From Smithella sp. (GTDB lineage: Bacteria; Desulfobacterota; Syntrophia; Syntrophales; Smithellaceae), in assembly GCA_012510495.1 (NCBI GenBank), contig JAAZHX010000117.1, forward strand, positions 1 through 64,000: a DNA stretch of 64,000 bases. The letters are read 5' to 3'. Of this stretch, positions 28,390 to 38,078 are shown piece by piece (positions within the stretch are counted from its first letter, which is position 1; every line of letters starts with the position of its first letter). The position numbers and the translations under genes were made by a program. The notes beneath the pieces are model-generated. The model saw only the letters and a program-made list of their open reading frames with translations, did not search any database and was not told where the DNA came from.

Positions 28390-29160
28390 ATGCATATCGA
28401 CTGGTTTGTATTTTTAGCGCAAATCTTCAACTTCCTTCTGCTGATGTATTTGCTGAAACGCTTCCTATACGGGCGAATTATCAAAGCCATGGACGACCGG
28501 GAGGCGAAAATCGCCGCGCGTTTCACCGAGGCGGATGAACTGAAGACGATAGCGGAAGAAGAAGCCCTGCTCTATGAAAAGCGCAATCAGAGCCTCAATG
28601 AGAAAAAAGAAACCATGCTCAACGAGGCGACGCTGGCGGCGGAAGCCAAACGCAAGGAGCTGATGGAAAAGGTGCGCGTGGAAGTGGATGCGGTCAAGGC
28701 GCGCTGGCAGGACATGCTGGTCCGGGAACAGGACGCCTTTTTCTATGATTTGCGCCAGCGGGCGGCCAGGCAGTTATACGCCACGGCGCGCAAGGCCCTT
28801 TCCGACCTGGCGGACGCCGATCTGGAGGAGAGAATCGTCGATGAATTCCTCCGCCGGGTGCAGTCGCTGGACGAGGAAAAAAGCGCTCAGCTGCGTAAGG
28901 CGATCAGCGGCGGAAGGAACCAGGTGACGATCCAGAGCGCTTTCGGGATTCCCGCCCCGAGGCAGACCCAGATTGAGGAAGTCCTGAGAAAGCAGATCAT
29001 CCACGGATTTACCATCCGTTATTTGCATGAACCGGATATTGTTTCGGGAATTGAAATGCGGGTCAACGGCCATAAAATCGCCTGGAGCCTGAACGAATAT
29101 CTGGAAACCCTGGTGGAGAGTTTGACGGAAACGCTCCAGAAAGAAGCGCATGCAGCGTAG
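28390..29160 (+). CDS. atpF: N-ATPase subunit b with delta-like C-terminal extension
   Basis: 256 residues, much longer than a normal b subunit (about 160). One N-terminal membrane helix (FVFLAQIFNFLLLMYLL) is followed by a long charged coiled coil (about 40-150). The last about 90 residues (VTIQSAFGIP, a helical segment, then EPDIVSGIEMRVNG and a final ETLVESLTETL helix) resemble the C-terminal domain of subunit delta. No atpH gene exists in the operon, so this extension probably replaces delta at the top of the stator. Confidence 0.88.
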   Translation: MHIDWFVFLAQIFNFLLLMYLLKRFLYGRIIKAMDDREAKIAARFTEADELKTIAEEEALLYEKRNQSLNEKKETMLNEATLAAEAKRKELMEKVRVEVDAVKARWQDMLVREQDAFFYDLRQRAARQLYATARKALSDLADADLEERIVDEFLRRVQSLDEEKSAQLRKAISGGRNQVTIQSAFGIPAPRQTQIEEVLRKQIIHGFTIRYLHEPDIVSGIEMRVNGHKIAWSLNEYLETLVESLTETLQKEAHAA

Positions 29161-29172
29161 TATAATTGTTGT

Positions 29173-29232
29173 GGTAGGGAACCGGTTTCAATAACCTAAA
29201 GGCGGCGCAAGGTCAGGCAGCCGTTCCCTACC
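29173..29232 (+). other. Intercistronic inverted repeat between atpF and atpA
   Basis: GGTAGGGAAC (29173-29182) and GTTCCCTACC (29223-29232) are a perfect 10-bp inverted pair with a 40-nt loop that contains a smaller GGTT/AACC hairpin. It occupies the only long gap in the second half of the operon (93 bp) and ends 21 nt before atpA. It lacks a T-run, so it looks like an mRNA-processing or translation-control structure rather than a terminator. Confidence 0.65.
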
Positions 29233-29253
29233 GGATGCCACAGGAGGCGGCAA

Positions 29254-30822
29254 ATGAATCAGGAATCAACCCCTTTGAAAAGTCAGGAGCTGAAAACCTT
29301 TCTGGACGATACATTCGATACCATGGACAAGGTTTTGGAAGAACAGAATCCTGAACTGAGACAATACGAAATCGGCACCGTGCAGTTTGTCGGCCGGGAT
29401 ATCGCCCGGGTCAGCGGCCTGCCGCATATCCGCGCGGAAGAGCTGGTGCGGTTTTCCGGCAATTACATGGGACTGGTGTTCAACATCGATCCCAAGGAAA
29501 TCGGCGTGATTCTTATGGACCCCAGTGAAAATATCCAGGTGGGCACGGAAGTGCAGCGCACCAAGCGCGTGCTGGATGTGCCGGTGGGCGAAGGTCTGCT
29601 GGGGCGGGTGGTCGACCCGCTGGGGCGTCCGCTGGACGGTCTGGGGGAAGTAAACACCGCCATGCGCCTGCCGGTGGAGAGGCCCGCGCCTGCGGTCATG
29701 GACCGCGCCCCGGTGACGGTGCCGCTGCAGACCGGCATCAAGGTGATTGACGCGCTCATTCCCGTAGGGCGGGGTCAGCGCGAGTTGATTCTGGGCGACA
29801 GAATGACCGGCAAAACGGCGATTGCCGTCGATACCATCATTAATCAGAAAGAAACGGGAATCATCTCCATTTATTGCGCGACCGGTAAGAAAAGCGCCGA
29901 TGTGGCCAAGGTGATCGCTGAACTGCGCGATCACGGAGTGATGAAATCCTGCATCGTGGTGGTGGCCACCGGCGAAGACACGCCGGGCCTGCAGTATATC
30001 GCTCCCTATGCCGCGACCAGTATGGGAGAGTATTTTGTGGAGCAGGGCAGGGACGTTTTGATTGTGTATGACGATCTGACATCCCACGCGCGTGCGTACC
30101 GCGAAGTGTCGCTGCTGTTACGACGGCCTCCCGGAAGAGAAGCGTTCCCCGGAGATATCTTTTATATTCACTCGCGGCTTCTGGAGCGTTCCACGCATAT
30201 GCGGCCGGAATTGGGCGGCGGATCGCTGACGTCGCTCCCCATTACGGAAACGGAAGCCCAGGATATGTCGTCTTATATTCCCACCAACCTGATTTCCATT
30301 ACAGACGGGCAAATTTATCTTTCGCCGGTGCTTTTCAGCAAAGGAATTTTGCCTGCGGTGGATGTCGGCAAGTCCGTTTCCCGCGTTGGTGGCAAGACGC
30401 AGCTTCCCGCGTACCGGTCCGTGGCGGGCGATCTGCGCCTGTCCTACTCGCAGTTTGAAGAACTGGAGTCCTTCTCCCGGTTTGGCACACGACTCGACGA
30501 CGCCACGCGGCGGACGCTGGAGCGCGGCTGGCGCGTGCGCGAAATCCTGAAACAGGGTCAGTTCAAACCGCTGCGGGCCTCCGAACAGATTGCCTCTCTT
30601 CTTTCAGTGACCGCGGGCGCCCTGGATCTGGTTCCGACGGAAAAGATCCGCGAAGTGGAGGAGCGCCTGCTGGAAACCGTCAACGAACAGCTTCCGGAAT
30701 TGTGCACACGGATTGAAGAAGGCAAGAAAATGGATATGGCGGACCACAACAGCATCCTGAACAAAATCAAACCGACGATCGCTCCGTTTGAAGAGCTTGA
30801 GGAAGCCAATGCAAACAACTGA
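29254..30822 (+). CDS. atpA: N-ATPase subunit alpha
   Basis: 522 residues after ACAGGAGGCGG. The nucleotide loop reads GDRMTGKTA (usually GDRQTGKT), followed by [38 protein letters not shown] and the catalytic-interface SRVGGKTQ are present. It is the non-catalytic nucleotide-binding F1 subunit. The N-terminal segment that normally contacts delta is retained. It overlaps atpG by 14 bp. Confidence 0.95.
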   Translation: MNQESTPLKSQELKTFLDDTFDTMDKVLEEQNPELRQYEIGTVQFVGRDIARVSGLPHIRAEELVRFSGNYMGLVFNIDPKEIGVILMDPSENIQVGTEVQRTKRVLDVPVGEGLLGRVVDPLGRPLDGLGEVNTAMRLPVERPAPAVMDRAPVTVPLQTGIKVIDALIPVGRGQRELILGDRMTGKTAIAVDTIINQKETGIISIYCATGKKSADVAKVIAELRDHGVMKSCIVVVATGEDTPGLQYIAPYAATSMGEYFVEQGRDVLIVYDDLTSHARAYREVSLLLRRPPGREAFPGDIFYIHSRLLERSTHMRPELGGGSLTSLPITETEAQDMSSYIPTNLISITDGQIYLSPVLFSKGILPAVDVGKSVSRVGGKTQLPAYRSVAGDLRLSYSQFEELESFSRFGTRLDDATRRTLERGWRVREILKQGQFKPLRASEQIASLLSVTAGALDLVPTEKIREVEERLLETVNEQLPELCTRIEEGKKMDMADHNSILNKIKPTIAPFEELEEANANN

Positions 30823-31699
30823 GTCGCTGAAAAGGAGAATAAAAAGCGCCGGGGATCTTTTATCCGTCGTCAAAACGATGAAGGCCCTGGCTGCCGTGAG
30901 CATCCGCCAGTACCAGCGGGCGGTCGATTCGCTGCGCGATTATAACCGCACTGTGGAAATGGGACTGCAGATCGTGCTCAAGGAGCGCATGGGCGCGACG
31001 ATGAAACGGAAGCATATTCCCATTAAACGTCTCGGCGTGATCGTGTTCGGGTCCGACCAGGGGCTGTGCGGACAGCTCAATGAGCAGATTTCCGTTTTCA
31101 CGCTGGATCACATCAAAGCCACCGGCGTGAAAAAAGAAAACCGCAAAGTGCTTTCGGTCGGCGCGCGTGTGGCGGACTATGTGGAAGACGCCGGGCAGCC
31201 GGTGGAAGAGCTGCTTTCGACTCCCGGGTCCACGGCGGGCATTACGCCGCTGGTGCAGGAAATCATCATGGTTATCGATGAGTGGCATTTTCGCGGCAAT
31301 GTCGATCACTTTTTCCTTTTTTACAATGAATACCTGACCGGAGCTACATACCGCCCCCGCATGCTGCGGCTTCTGCCGGTGGATGCGGACTGGCTCAAAC
31401 AGATCGCCAGGAAAAAATGGGAATCCAAATCTCTGCCGATCTTCCGGATGGACGGCGACAGGATCTTTTCGTCGCTGATCCGCGAGTATCTGTTTGTGTC
31501 GCTGTACCGGGCCTTCGCCGAGTCGCTGGCCAGTGAGAACGCCAGCCGCTTGGCTTCCATGCAGAATGCCGAGAAAAATATTGAAGAACAGTTGCTGGAT
31601 CTGCACGTGCAGTTTCACCGGACCCGCCAGATGACAATCACCGAGGAGCTGCTTGATATTGTTGCGGGATTTGAGGCGCTGCAGGAAGAGGCATCCTAA
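30809..31699 (+). CDS. atpG: N-ATPase subunit gamma
   Basis: 296 residues from the ATG at 30809, which overlaps atpA and has GAGGAAGCC just upstream. The N-terminal helix ([23 protein letters not shown]) and the [12 protein letters not shown] loop are diagnostic of gamma; the C-terminal helix has [16 protein letters not shown]. It is the central rotor stalk. It completes the nine-gene atpDCQRBEFAG set. Confidence 0.92.
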   Translation: MQTTESLKRRIKSAGDLLSVVKTMKALAAVSIRQYQRAVDSLRDYNRTVEMGLQIVLKERMGATMKRKHIPIKRLGVIVFGSDQGLCGQLNEQISVFTLDHIKATGVKKENRKVLSVGARVADYVEDAGQPVEELLSTPGSTAGITPLVQEIIMVIDEWHFRGNVDHFFLFYNEYLTGATYRPRMLRLLPVDADWLKQIARKKWESKSLPIFRMDGDRIFSSLIREYLFVSLYRAFAESLASENASRLASMQNAEKNIEEQLLDLHVQFHRTRQMTITEELLDIVAGFEALQEEAS

Positions 31700-31726
31700 C
31701 ATCCAACGAGAAAGGGGGAGTGACGC

Positions 31727-32524
31727 ATGTCAACAGGATCGGACAAAAGAATTTGCGTGATCTGCGCGTGGCGCGAAAACTGCACCAAGCGGTATCGGGT
31801 AAAAACCAACGCCCTGTTCGATGTGAATTGCCCCGATTATACCCGGGATATCAAATTGCGGGATAAGGACGTCGATCGGCTGGTGGAAGATCAGGTCATG
31901 CGCTGGCAGCGAGACAAAAAGGAAAAGCCGGGGCATGTGATCACGCTGTCCAGTGAAACGGGGGCGGGCGGGGGGTTCATTTCCCGGATTCTGGCCACGG
32001 AACTGAAAATGAACATCGTGGGAAGCGAATTGATCCATAAAGTTGCCGAAAGCGCGCATATGAGCGAAAAGGTGATCAAATCCCTGGATGAAAAAAGCAT
32101 ATCGTTTTTCGACAGTCTGATCAGTTCCTTCTTTGAATCGCGGCATATCTGGCCCAATGAATACCTTCGGCATTTATCGATGGTGATGCACACGAACGCG
32201 GAACACGGCAATGTCATTATCATCGGCCGCGGCGGAAGCTTCATTTTGAAGGACAAGGCTTTTCGGGTGCGGATTATCGCGCCGGAAGAAGCGCGTGTGG
32301 AAAAAGTGATGCGGGATCGTCATATGTTCAAAACGGAAGCGCTGGAATATGTGCGCAAGTATGATGAATATCAGGTGGGCTTCATCAAAAACTATTTCAA
32401 GGAAGACATCAACGATCCGAAGCACTATGATATGATGGTCAATACGGATAAGGTCAGTATTGAAAGCGCGGCGGAGTCCATCAAGAAAGCGTTTCTGCTC
32501 CGGAAGTCCATGCCGCAGGAATAG
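31727..32524 (+). CDS. Cytidylate-kinase-like family protein with N-terminal Cys cluster
   Basis: 265 residues after AAAGGGGGAG. The C-terminal 190 residues show the cytidylate-kinase-like pattern: ITLSSETGAGGGFISRILA in place of a P-loop (the usual Lys is absent, as in this family) and VIIIGRGGSFIL, followed by RIIAPEEARVEKVM with RDRHMF. The first 40 residues carry C10, C13, C19 and C35, a spacing that could hold a metal or Fe-S cluster. It starts 27 bp after atpG, so it may be co-transcribed. A redox-sensing nucleotide kinase is one idea, not established. Confidence 0.7.
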   Translation: MSTGSDKRICVICAWRENCTKRYRVKTNALFDVNCPDYTRDIKLRDKDVDRLVEDQVMRWQRDKKEKPGHVITLSSETGAGGGFISRILATELKMNIVGSELIHKVAESAHMSEKVIKSLDEKSISFFDSLISSFFESRHIWPNEYLRHLSMVMHTNAEHGNVIIIGRGGSFILKDKAFRVRIIAPEEARVEKVMRDRHMFKTEALEYVRKYDEYQVGFIKNYFKEDINDPKHYDMMVNTDKVSIESAAESIKKAFLLRKSMPQE

Positions 32525-32539
32525 GAGGGGAAACGGTTC

Positions 32540-32734
32540 ATGACCAGATCTGAGCGCGCTCTGCTGTTTTGTCTGGCGGAGGAAATTATTTTACATCTGC
32601 GCAACCGTCTTGCCGAGATTGAAAATCTTCATCCCCGTGAGTCGGCGCTGGGCATTGCCACGTTTCAAGAGCGGTTGCGCAATATTGAGGAGCTGCTCGA
32701 CGGCGCCAAAAAGGAACACGAGCGGACCGTTTAG
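32540..32734 (+). CDS. Small helical hypothetical protein
   Basis: 64 residues following a GGAGGGGAAACGG site 16 bp after the kinase-like gene. It is predicted entirely helical (ERALLFCLAEEIILHLRNRL, then FQERLRNIEELLDGAKKEH) and acidic/basic mixed, like a coiled-coil adaptor. It overlaps the stop of the convergent histidine kinase gene by 4 bp. No family recognised. Confidence 0.55.
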   Translation: MTRSERALLFCLAEEIILHLRNRLAEIENLHPRESALGIATFQERLRNIEELLDGAKKEHERTV

Positions 32735-33975
32735 CCGACGTTGCTTTTGGGAGCGCCATTAGGCCTGGCGGCCAGATAAATAAAAAACGTTGTGCCGGTG
32801 CCGACCGTTGATTCCATGCTGATCAGCCCGTTGTGGTATTTGATGATGGAATCGCAAATGGCCAGCCCCAGGCCGATGCCGCCCCGCTCCTTCTTTTCTT
32901 TGGTCGTAAAATACGGATCGAAAATTTTGGAGAGGTTCTCCCGGGGGATGCCGATGCCCTTGTCCCGAATGACAATCCGGACATAGTTGCCTTTGCCGAG
33001 CGTCCGGATATTGGTGCCGGTCGTGGTGTTTTCCGCGATCATGTCCATGGGGCCGCCTTCCGGCATGGCCTCCTTCGCGTTCGTGACCATGTTCTCAATG
33101 ACCTGTTTGATTTGCAAGGCGTCCACTTCCACGGGCCAGAGGTCGGGGGCGATCACCGGCGCACAGGTCACCTTCGAGCCGGCCAGGGTTTTCCGGACGG
33201 TCTCCTGGATCAGATCGCCGATCCTTTCAATTTTTTTGACGGGGTAGCCGCCTTGGGCGAAGGTGATCAGGCGGTGCGCCAACTCCTTGGCCTGCAGGCC
33301 TGCCCGCTCCGCGATGGCCAGACCGTTTTCCAGAATTTTGTCCTCTTCGCTTGCCGAAATTTTCGCCAGAAAAACATTGCGCAGAATGGCGGTCAGCAGG
33401 CTGTCAAAGTCCTTGGCGACACCGTCGGCAAAGGTTCCCAGGGATTCCAGCTTGGTCCGTTTGAGCAGCTCTTCCTCAGCTGTCTTCTGCTCGGTGATGT
33501 CTTCCAACGTTTCCATGGCGCCGAACGTTTTGCCGCTGGAATCGCGGATGCTTGTTGCGGTGATCCGGAACCATTTTCCCTTGTCCCCGAGATCCGGAAA
33601 AAACTCCGTCACTTCATAGGCGTACTTCAGGATTTTGGACTTGGTGACTTTACCGGCGTACAGAGAGTAGGAGTGATCGATTTTATTGCTGATGATCAGG
33701 TCCGCCATGCAGGACCGCGGCGAAGAATAAAAAGCGCGCCATTGCTGGTCGGTGCCCAGGACTTCCTCCGCACGGATGCCGGAGAGCCCTTCCAGCGCCC
33801 GGTTCCAGTAGAGGATTTTACGGTCGGTGGAGATGACAAAGGTGGGGATCGGCGAGCTTTGCAGAATGCTGCGGAGGATCTGCTGGTCATTGCGGCCCCG
33901 CCAGATCGCGTAGGCGAAGCTGACAATGGCCGTCGCCGCAAGCAGCAAAACAAAAAGAAGAAAGTGAATCTCCAT
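32731..33975 (-). CDS. PAS sensor histidine-kinase-like protein lacking the phospho-accepting His
   Basis: 414 residues from the ATG at 33975 (GGGAGATTGGA upstream). One N-terminal membrane helix, then a PAS domain (about 30-165), then a dimerisation helix reading SLGTFADGVAKDFDSLLTAI. Family members have AHDFNN here, so the acceptor His is Lys188 (codon AAG at 33412-33414). The ATPase domain is complete: VIENMVTNAKEAM (N box), DKGIGIP, FDPYFTTK and GGIGLGLAIC. It could be a pseudokinase or cross-phosphorylate another protein. No response regulator is adjacent. Confidence 0.85.
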   Translation of the reverse strand: MEIHFLLFVLLLAATAIVSFAYAIWRGRNDQQILRSILQSSPIPTFVISTDRKILYWNRALEGLSGIRAEEVLGTDQQWRAFYSSPRSCMADLIISNKIDHSYSLYAGKVTKSKILKYAYEVTEFFPDLGDKGKWFRITATSIRDSSGKTFGAMETLEDITEQKTAEEELLKRTKLESLGTFADGVAKDFDSLLTAILRNVFLAKISASEEDKILENGLAIAERAGLQAKELAHRLITFAQGGYPVKKIERIGDLIQETVRKTLAGSKVTCAPVIAPDLWPVEVDALQIKQVIENMVTNAKEAMPEGGPMDMIAENTTTGTNIRTLGKGNYVRIVIRDKGIGIPRENLSKIFDPYFTTKEKKERGGIGLGLAICDSIIKYHNGLISMESTVGTGTTFFIYLAARPNGAPKSNVG

Positions 33976-34189
33976 TCCAATCTCCCGTGTTTCCTGTCTT
34001 TCCCGGTAGAACGATCCGTTTGGGCCGCATTCCGGTCCGGTAAAAAAGCCACGGCAACCCGCCGGAATTTTGTTGGACCTGAATAGCAAGGTTGCCTTGA
34101 AATTGCAAGAATGGAAAAGCCCCTGTTAAAAAAAGTTGCAAAGCGGGGAAATATAATGGAAAGGATAGAACCAGTTTTGAAGGTGCGGT

Positions 34190-35263
34190 ATGCGGAGCGT
34201 TTCGGAAAAGAAGAAAGTTCTGGTGGCCATGAGCGGCGGGGTGGATTCGTCCGTCGCGGCGCTGTTGCTTCGGGAGGCGGGTTATGAAGTTGCCGGGGCG
34301 ACGATGCTGCTGGGCGTTCACCGGCCGGGGGGCGCAGCCGGGCGTTTTACGGATGAATCTGTCGCCGACGCGCAAAGCGTGTGCGGGCAAATCGGGATTC
34401 CCCACCAAATTTTTGACTTTGCCGATCTGATGGAGCAAAAGGTGATAGGCCCGTTCATCCGCGAATATCAAAGCGGACGGACGCCGAATCCCTGTGTGGA
34501 CTGCAATCGTTATCTGAAATTCGGCGCGCTCCTGGCGAAAGCCCGCAGCCTGGGTTTTGATGGTCTGGCAACCGGCCATTACGCAAAGATCGAAAAGCGG
34601 GACGGCCGCTGGGCGCTTCTGCGGCCGAAGGATGAAGCCAGGGACCAGACCTACTTTTTGTATCCGATCCCGGCCGGGGATTTGCCGTTGATTCTTTTTC
34701 CATTGGGCGGCATGACCAAAACACAGGTGCGGCAAAAAGCAAAACAAGCCGCTTTGCAGGCGGCCCGCAGGGAGGACAGCCAGGATATCTGTTTTGTGAC
34801 AACGGGGAATTACCGGCGATGGTTTGAAGAGAGGCGCGTGCCGGTTGTTCCGGGCGAGATTGTCAATGAGGCAGGCCGGGTTCTGGGCCTTCACCAGGGG
34901 ATCGCTTCCTACACCATTGGACAGAGAAGCGGCTTGGGCGTCAGCGCCAGGGCCCCGCTGTATGTCCTGAGATTTGACCCGGCAAAAAATCAGATCATTG
35001 TCGGGAATAGGGAGGACCTACTGTCACCGGGCTTGATGGCCGGACATATGAATTGGTTTTGCGGGACGCTCCCCGAAGAGGTGGAGGCGAAAATCCGCTA
35101 TCGGAAAAAGCCGGCGCGCTGCCGCGTCATCCCGGAAAACGGCAGGGTGAGGGTTGTTTTCGTGCAGGCCCAGGAGGCGATCACGCCGGGGCAGTCCGTC
35201 GTTTTTTACGCAGCCGGTGAAGTGTTGGGCGGCGGCATCATCGAAGAAGTTGTTCGCTTTTGA
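34190..35263 (+). CDS. mnmA: tRNA-specific 2-thiouridylase
   Basis: 357 residues. The ATP pyrophosphatase loop is MSGGVDSSVAALLL; the catalytic cysteines sit in NPCVDCNRYLKFG and DICFVTTGNY; GHYAK and SYTIGQRSGLG are family signatures. It thiolates U34 of tRNA-Lys, Glu and Gln in the cytoplasm, using sulfur relayed by a cysteine desulfurase. It is monocistronic, divergent from the kinase gene; a TATAAT lies at 34152-34157 with no good -35. Confidence 0.93.
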   Translation: MRSVSEKKKVLVAMSGGVDSSVAALLLREAGYEVAGATMLLGVHRPGGAAGRFTDESVADAQSVCGQIGIPHQIFDFADLMEQKVIGPFIREYQSGRTPNPCVDCNRYLKFGALLAKARSLGFDGLATGHYAKIEKRDGRWALLRPKDEARDQTYFLYPIPAGDLPLILFPLGGMTKTQVRQKAKQAALQAARREDSQDICFVTTGNYRRWFEERRVPVVPGEIVNEAGRVLGLHQGIASYTIGQRSGLGVSARAPLYVLRFDPAKNQIIVGNREDLLSPGLMAGHMNWFCGTLPEEVEAKIRYRKKPARCRVIPENGRVRVVFVQAQEAITPGQSVVFYAAGEVLGGGIIEEVVRF

Positions 35264-35351
35264 TGCGCGCCTGCCGGATAATCACCTTAAAGTTTATTTT
35301 TTGCCGAAAATATACTAAATGTCACATCAATTTTAAAATGGAGCAAAAACC

Positions 35352-36689
35352 ATGACGACGAGATGCAAGAGCTTACTGATGTTTGCGGTGGCCGTCTTTC
35401 TGCTGTTTTCCCCCTCTGCGGCGTCCGCGCAGGCGTTGACCCTGGAGGAAAGCATCGCCATTGCGCTGAAAAGCAGCTATGTGCTGGACATCGCGAAGGA
35501 GGGGGTCAAGAGCGCCGAGGCGCAGAAGAAGGAGGCCCTGACCGGTTTTTTGCCGAAATTCAGCACGTCCTACAGCTATACACGGCTAAATAAAGCGCCG
35601 TATATGGCCGGTCTTACCTTGCCGACCGTTCCGCCCACGACGGTCGGGCCGGTGGATATGGGAACCGTCAATAATTATAACTGGGTGATCGAAGCCCGTC
35701 AGCCGCTTTTTACCGGCGGGGGAATCCTGGCCAACTATCAGGCCTTTAAAATCGCGGAAGATTCGGCACAGGTTGAAGAAACGGCCAGATCCCTGGATGT
35801 CGTACAGGACGTGAAAATCGCCTATTTCAACATCCTGCGGACGCAAAGATTGACCAAGACGGCCATCCAGCAGGTGGAAATGCTTGCCGCCCACTGCGAT
35901 GTGGCCGAAAATTTTTACCGGGTCGGTTTGATTCCCAAGAATGACATGTTGCAGGCGGAAGTGGAGCTGGCCAACGGCCGGCAAACGCTGGTCAAGGCGA
36001 AGAATGCCGTGGAATCAACGAAAGCGCGGCTAAACACCCTTCTGAAGAGGGACGTGCTGGACGCCGTGGAGGTGGTCGATATTCTCGACTATCAGCCCCT
36101 GAAACAGTCCTTTCGGGAATGCTTGGACACGGCCAGGAAACATCGTCCGGAACTCAAAATTTCCACACTGAAAGTCGAACAGGCGGGCAAAATGGTCCGC
36201 GCCGCGCAAAGCGAATATTTTCCGGCCATCAGCCTGGTTGGTAATTACGGGCGGTTCGGCGATTCGGCATCGCTTTCCGGGACGCCATATAAGGATATGG
36301 AAAACTGGCAGGTCATGGCGGTGGCCAACTGGGATTTCTGGGAGTGGGGCAAAACGAAATACCGCGTGGATGCCGGCAAAGCCAGGGAAACCCAGGCACT
36401 GGATCAGTCCAGGGAGCTCAACGATCAGATCGCTCTGGAGATCCAGAACGCTTTTCTGGTCCTGCAGGAAGCTGAAAGCCAGATTGCCGTTTCGAAAAAA
36501 GTCATCGAACAGGCCGAAGAGAATTTCCGCATTGCCGAAGCCCGCTACAAAGAGCGGGTGGCGCGCTCCACGGAGGTGCTCGACGCGCAGACCCTGCTGA
36601 CCAGGGCCAAGGCCGAGTATGCCAATGCCCTGGCCGATTACAATATCGCTTATGCCCGCCTGCAAAGAGCCATGGGCGTCGCCCGCTGA
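35352..36689 (+). CDS. TolC-family outer-membrane channel protein
   Basis: 445 residues with a clear signal peptide (LLMFAVAVFLLFSPSAASA-QA). Two OEP repeats follow: LTLEESIAIALKSS, then GFLPKFSTSYSYTR in the first half, and EYFPAISLVGNYG with the long helices VIEQAEENFRIAEARYKERV in the second. As a trimer it forms an outer-membrane and periplasmic tunnel. No inner-membrane pump or membrane-fusion gene is adjacent, so it either serves a remote pump or a type I secretion system. Confidence 0.9.
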   Translation: MTTRCKSLLMFAVAVFLLFSPSAASAQALTLEESIAIALKSSYVLDIAKEGVKSAEAQKKEALTGFLPKFSTSYSYTRLNKAPYMAGLTLPTVPPTTVGPVDMGTVNNYNWVIEARQPLFTGGGILANYQAFKIAEDSAQVEETARSLDVVQDVKIAYFNILRTQRLTKTAIQQVEMLAAHCDVAENFYRVGLIPKNDMLQAEVELANGRQTLVKAKNAVESTKARLNTLLKRDVLDAVEVVDILDYQPLKQSFRECLDTARKHRPELKISTLKVEQAGKMVRAAQSEYFPAISLVGNYGRFGDSASLSGTPYKDMENWQVMAVANWDFWEWGKTKYRVDAGKARETQALDQSRELNDQIALEIQNAFLVLQEAESQIAVSKKVIEQAEENFRIAEARYKERVARSTEVLDAQTLLTRAKAEYANALADYNIAYARLQRAMGVAR

Positions 36690-36703
36690 CGGGGCGGAAA
36701 AAC

Positions 36704-37399
36704 TTACTTGTCCACTTCAAACATTTTTTTCTCCGCACCGCAAAGCGGGCAGGTCCAGGAATCGGGAATGTCCTCGAAGCGCGTGCCGGGTTCGATGCCG
36801 TTTTCGGGATCGCCCTCGGCGGGATCATAGACATAACCGCAGATGCTGCACACATAGCGGGCGGCGGCCTGAACTTTGGGTTTGGCGGCGGCCGCGTCGG
36901 CATCAAATGTCGGAGCGGATTTGGGGGATTTGCCGCCCTTGATGTTCCGGTAATAGGCGTACGTCATCGGTGTGCCTTCCCCCACCAGATCCGCCTCGAC
37001 AACCCTGCCCAGGAAAATCGTGTGAGTTCCGCCGTCCAGTTCGCCTTCCACTTCCGCTTCGGCGAATCCCAGAGAGTAATCCAGAACAATCGGCACGCCG
37101 GTGACGCCGATTCTGCTTTTGACGTCTTTTAACTTATCGACGTTACGGCCGCTTTTAAAACCGAAAAGCCCAATCAAGGTCATCGGCGCGGCCTCGGACA
37201 GGATGGAAACGGCAAATTTCCCGCTTTCCCGTATCAAAGCGTGTGTATAGTTATCTTTGTTGATGCAGATGGCCAGCGTGGCGGGCTTGGAGGTAGCCTG
37301 GACCATGGAATTGGCGATCTGGCCGTTAAAGGTTCCGTCTTTGCCGGAGGTGACAATATAGACGCCGTAGCTGATCTGGTGAAGTGCGGCTCTGTTCAT
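36704..37399 (-). CDS. Flavin reductase-rubredoxin fusion (high-molecular-weight rubredoxin)
   Basis: 231 residues from the ATG at 37399 (AGAGGAAAG upstream). Residues 1 to about 150 are a flavin-reductase-like FMN domain ([27 protein letters not shown]). An Ala/Lys linker leads to a complete rubredoxin: [20 protein letters not shown] and [10 protein letters not shown]. In anaerobes such Hrb proteins pass NAD(P)H electrons to flavodiiron proteins that reduce O2 or NO. No flavodiiron gene is nearby. Confidence 0.9.
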   Translation of the reverse strand: MNRAALHQISYGVYIVTSGKDGTFNGQIANSMVQATSKPATLAICINKDNYTHALIRESGKFAVSILSEAAPMTLIGLFGFKSGRNVDKLKDVKSRIGVTGVPIVLDYSLGFAEAEVEGELDGGTHTIFLGRVVEADLVGEGTPMTYAYYRNIKGGKSPKSAPTFDADAAAAKPKVQAAARYVCSICGYVYDPAEGDPENGIEPGTRFEDIPDSWTCPLCGAEKKMFEVDK

Positions 37400-37492
37400 T
37401 CTTTCTTTCCTCTTTTCCGGAGACATTAATGTCAGCATCTATAGCCGAATTTTTCTTTTCATGCCATAAAATTTCTGAAGGTTAAAAATCTA

Positions 37493-37963
37493 TTGCAAAA
37501 CTTTCCCGAATGCAGATATGATACCCAGGTTTTTAATGAAGCTGTGTGGTTGAGACAGGTTTTGAACATTCTCAAAAAAAAGGCCCTTTATTTTGCCCGT
37601 AAAGAGTATTGCCGGTCGGCGATTTTGGAAAGAGCCGATCTGTCGGCCATCAAGGGAAAACCGCCGCCTAAAATTTTCATTGGACTCGGCCTGATCGCGT
37701 TCAGTTATGTTATCGGTTTGCCGGCGGTTGTGGCCATGGGCGTCGTCGCGGTCTGGGTTCGCAAGCCGCTGGTGGCGATTGTCGGTGCCCCTTTGATTTA
37801 CGCAATTTCCACATTGGTGTTCATTATCGGGATCCGGATGGCGGGGGAAAAATATTTCCAGGTGTTTTCCCGCTGGTTGACCAGGGTTATACTGGAAAAG
37901 ATTCTGGGTAATGATCTCCGGGCGATTATCGGAGAGGATCCTGACAACGGGCCGCGGGGTTGA
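37493..37963 (+). CDS. Small membrane protein of unknown function
   Basis: 156 residues if TTG at 37493 is used; a GTG at 37544 is an alternative and neither has a strong ribosome-binding site. The core has two or three hydrophobic segments (IFIGLGLIAFSYVIGLPAVV, MGVVAVWV and APLIYAISTLVFIIGI) and charged ends. No family recognised. A good terminator follows at 38026-38057, separating it from the lipid cluster. Confidence 0.6.
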   Translation: MQNFPECRYDTQVFNEAVWLRQVLNILKKKALYFARKEYCRSAILERADLSAIKGKPPPKIFIGLGLIAFSYVIGLPAVVAMGVVAVWVRKPLVAIVGAPLIYAISTLVFIIGIRMAGEKYFQVFSRWLTRVILEKILGNDLRAIIGEDPDNGPRG

Positions 37964-38025
37964 AGCGCGCCAGGTTCCGACGGCAGGGGCGCGCGGATTT
38001 CGCCCGGAGGCGCCCTTGTCCGATT

Positions 38026-38057
38026 CCTTCCCGGCGGATTGCCCGGGAAGGTTTTTT
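38026..38057 (+). terminator. Rho-independent terminator
   Basis: CCTTCCCGG (38026-38034) and CCGGGAAGG (38043-38051) form a 9-bp GC-rich stem with an 8-nt loop, followed by TTTTTT. It ends the small membrane gene and lies 22 bp before the acyl carrier protein gene. Confidence 0.85.
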
Positions 38058-38078
38058 ATCACTTTGTTGAGGTGACCT

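Noticed and set aside
29161-29166. TATAAT after atpF as a promoter for atpA
   Set aside because: No -35 hexamer at a workable distance; the nearest TTGACG is 33 bp away.
34152-34157. TATAAT upstream of mnmA as a full promoter
   Set aside because: The preceding TTGCAA is only 10 bp away and no other -35 fits.
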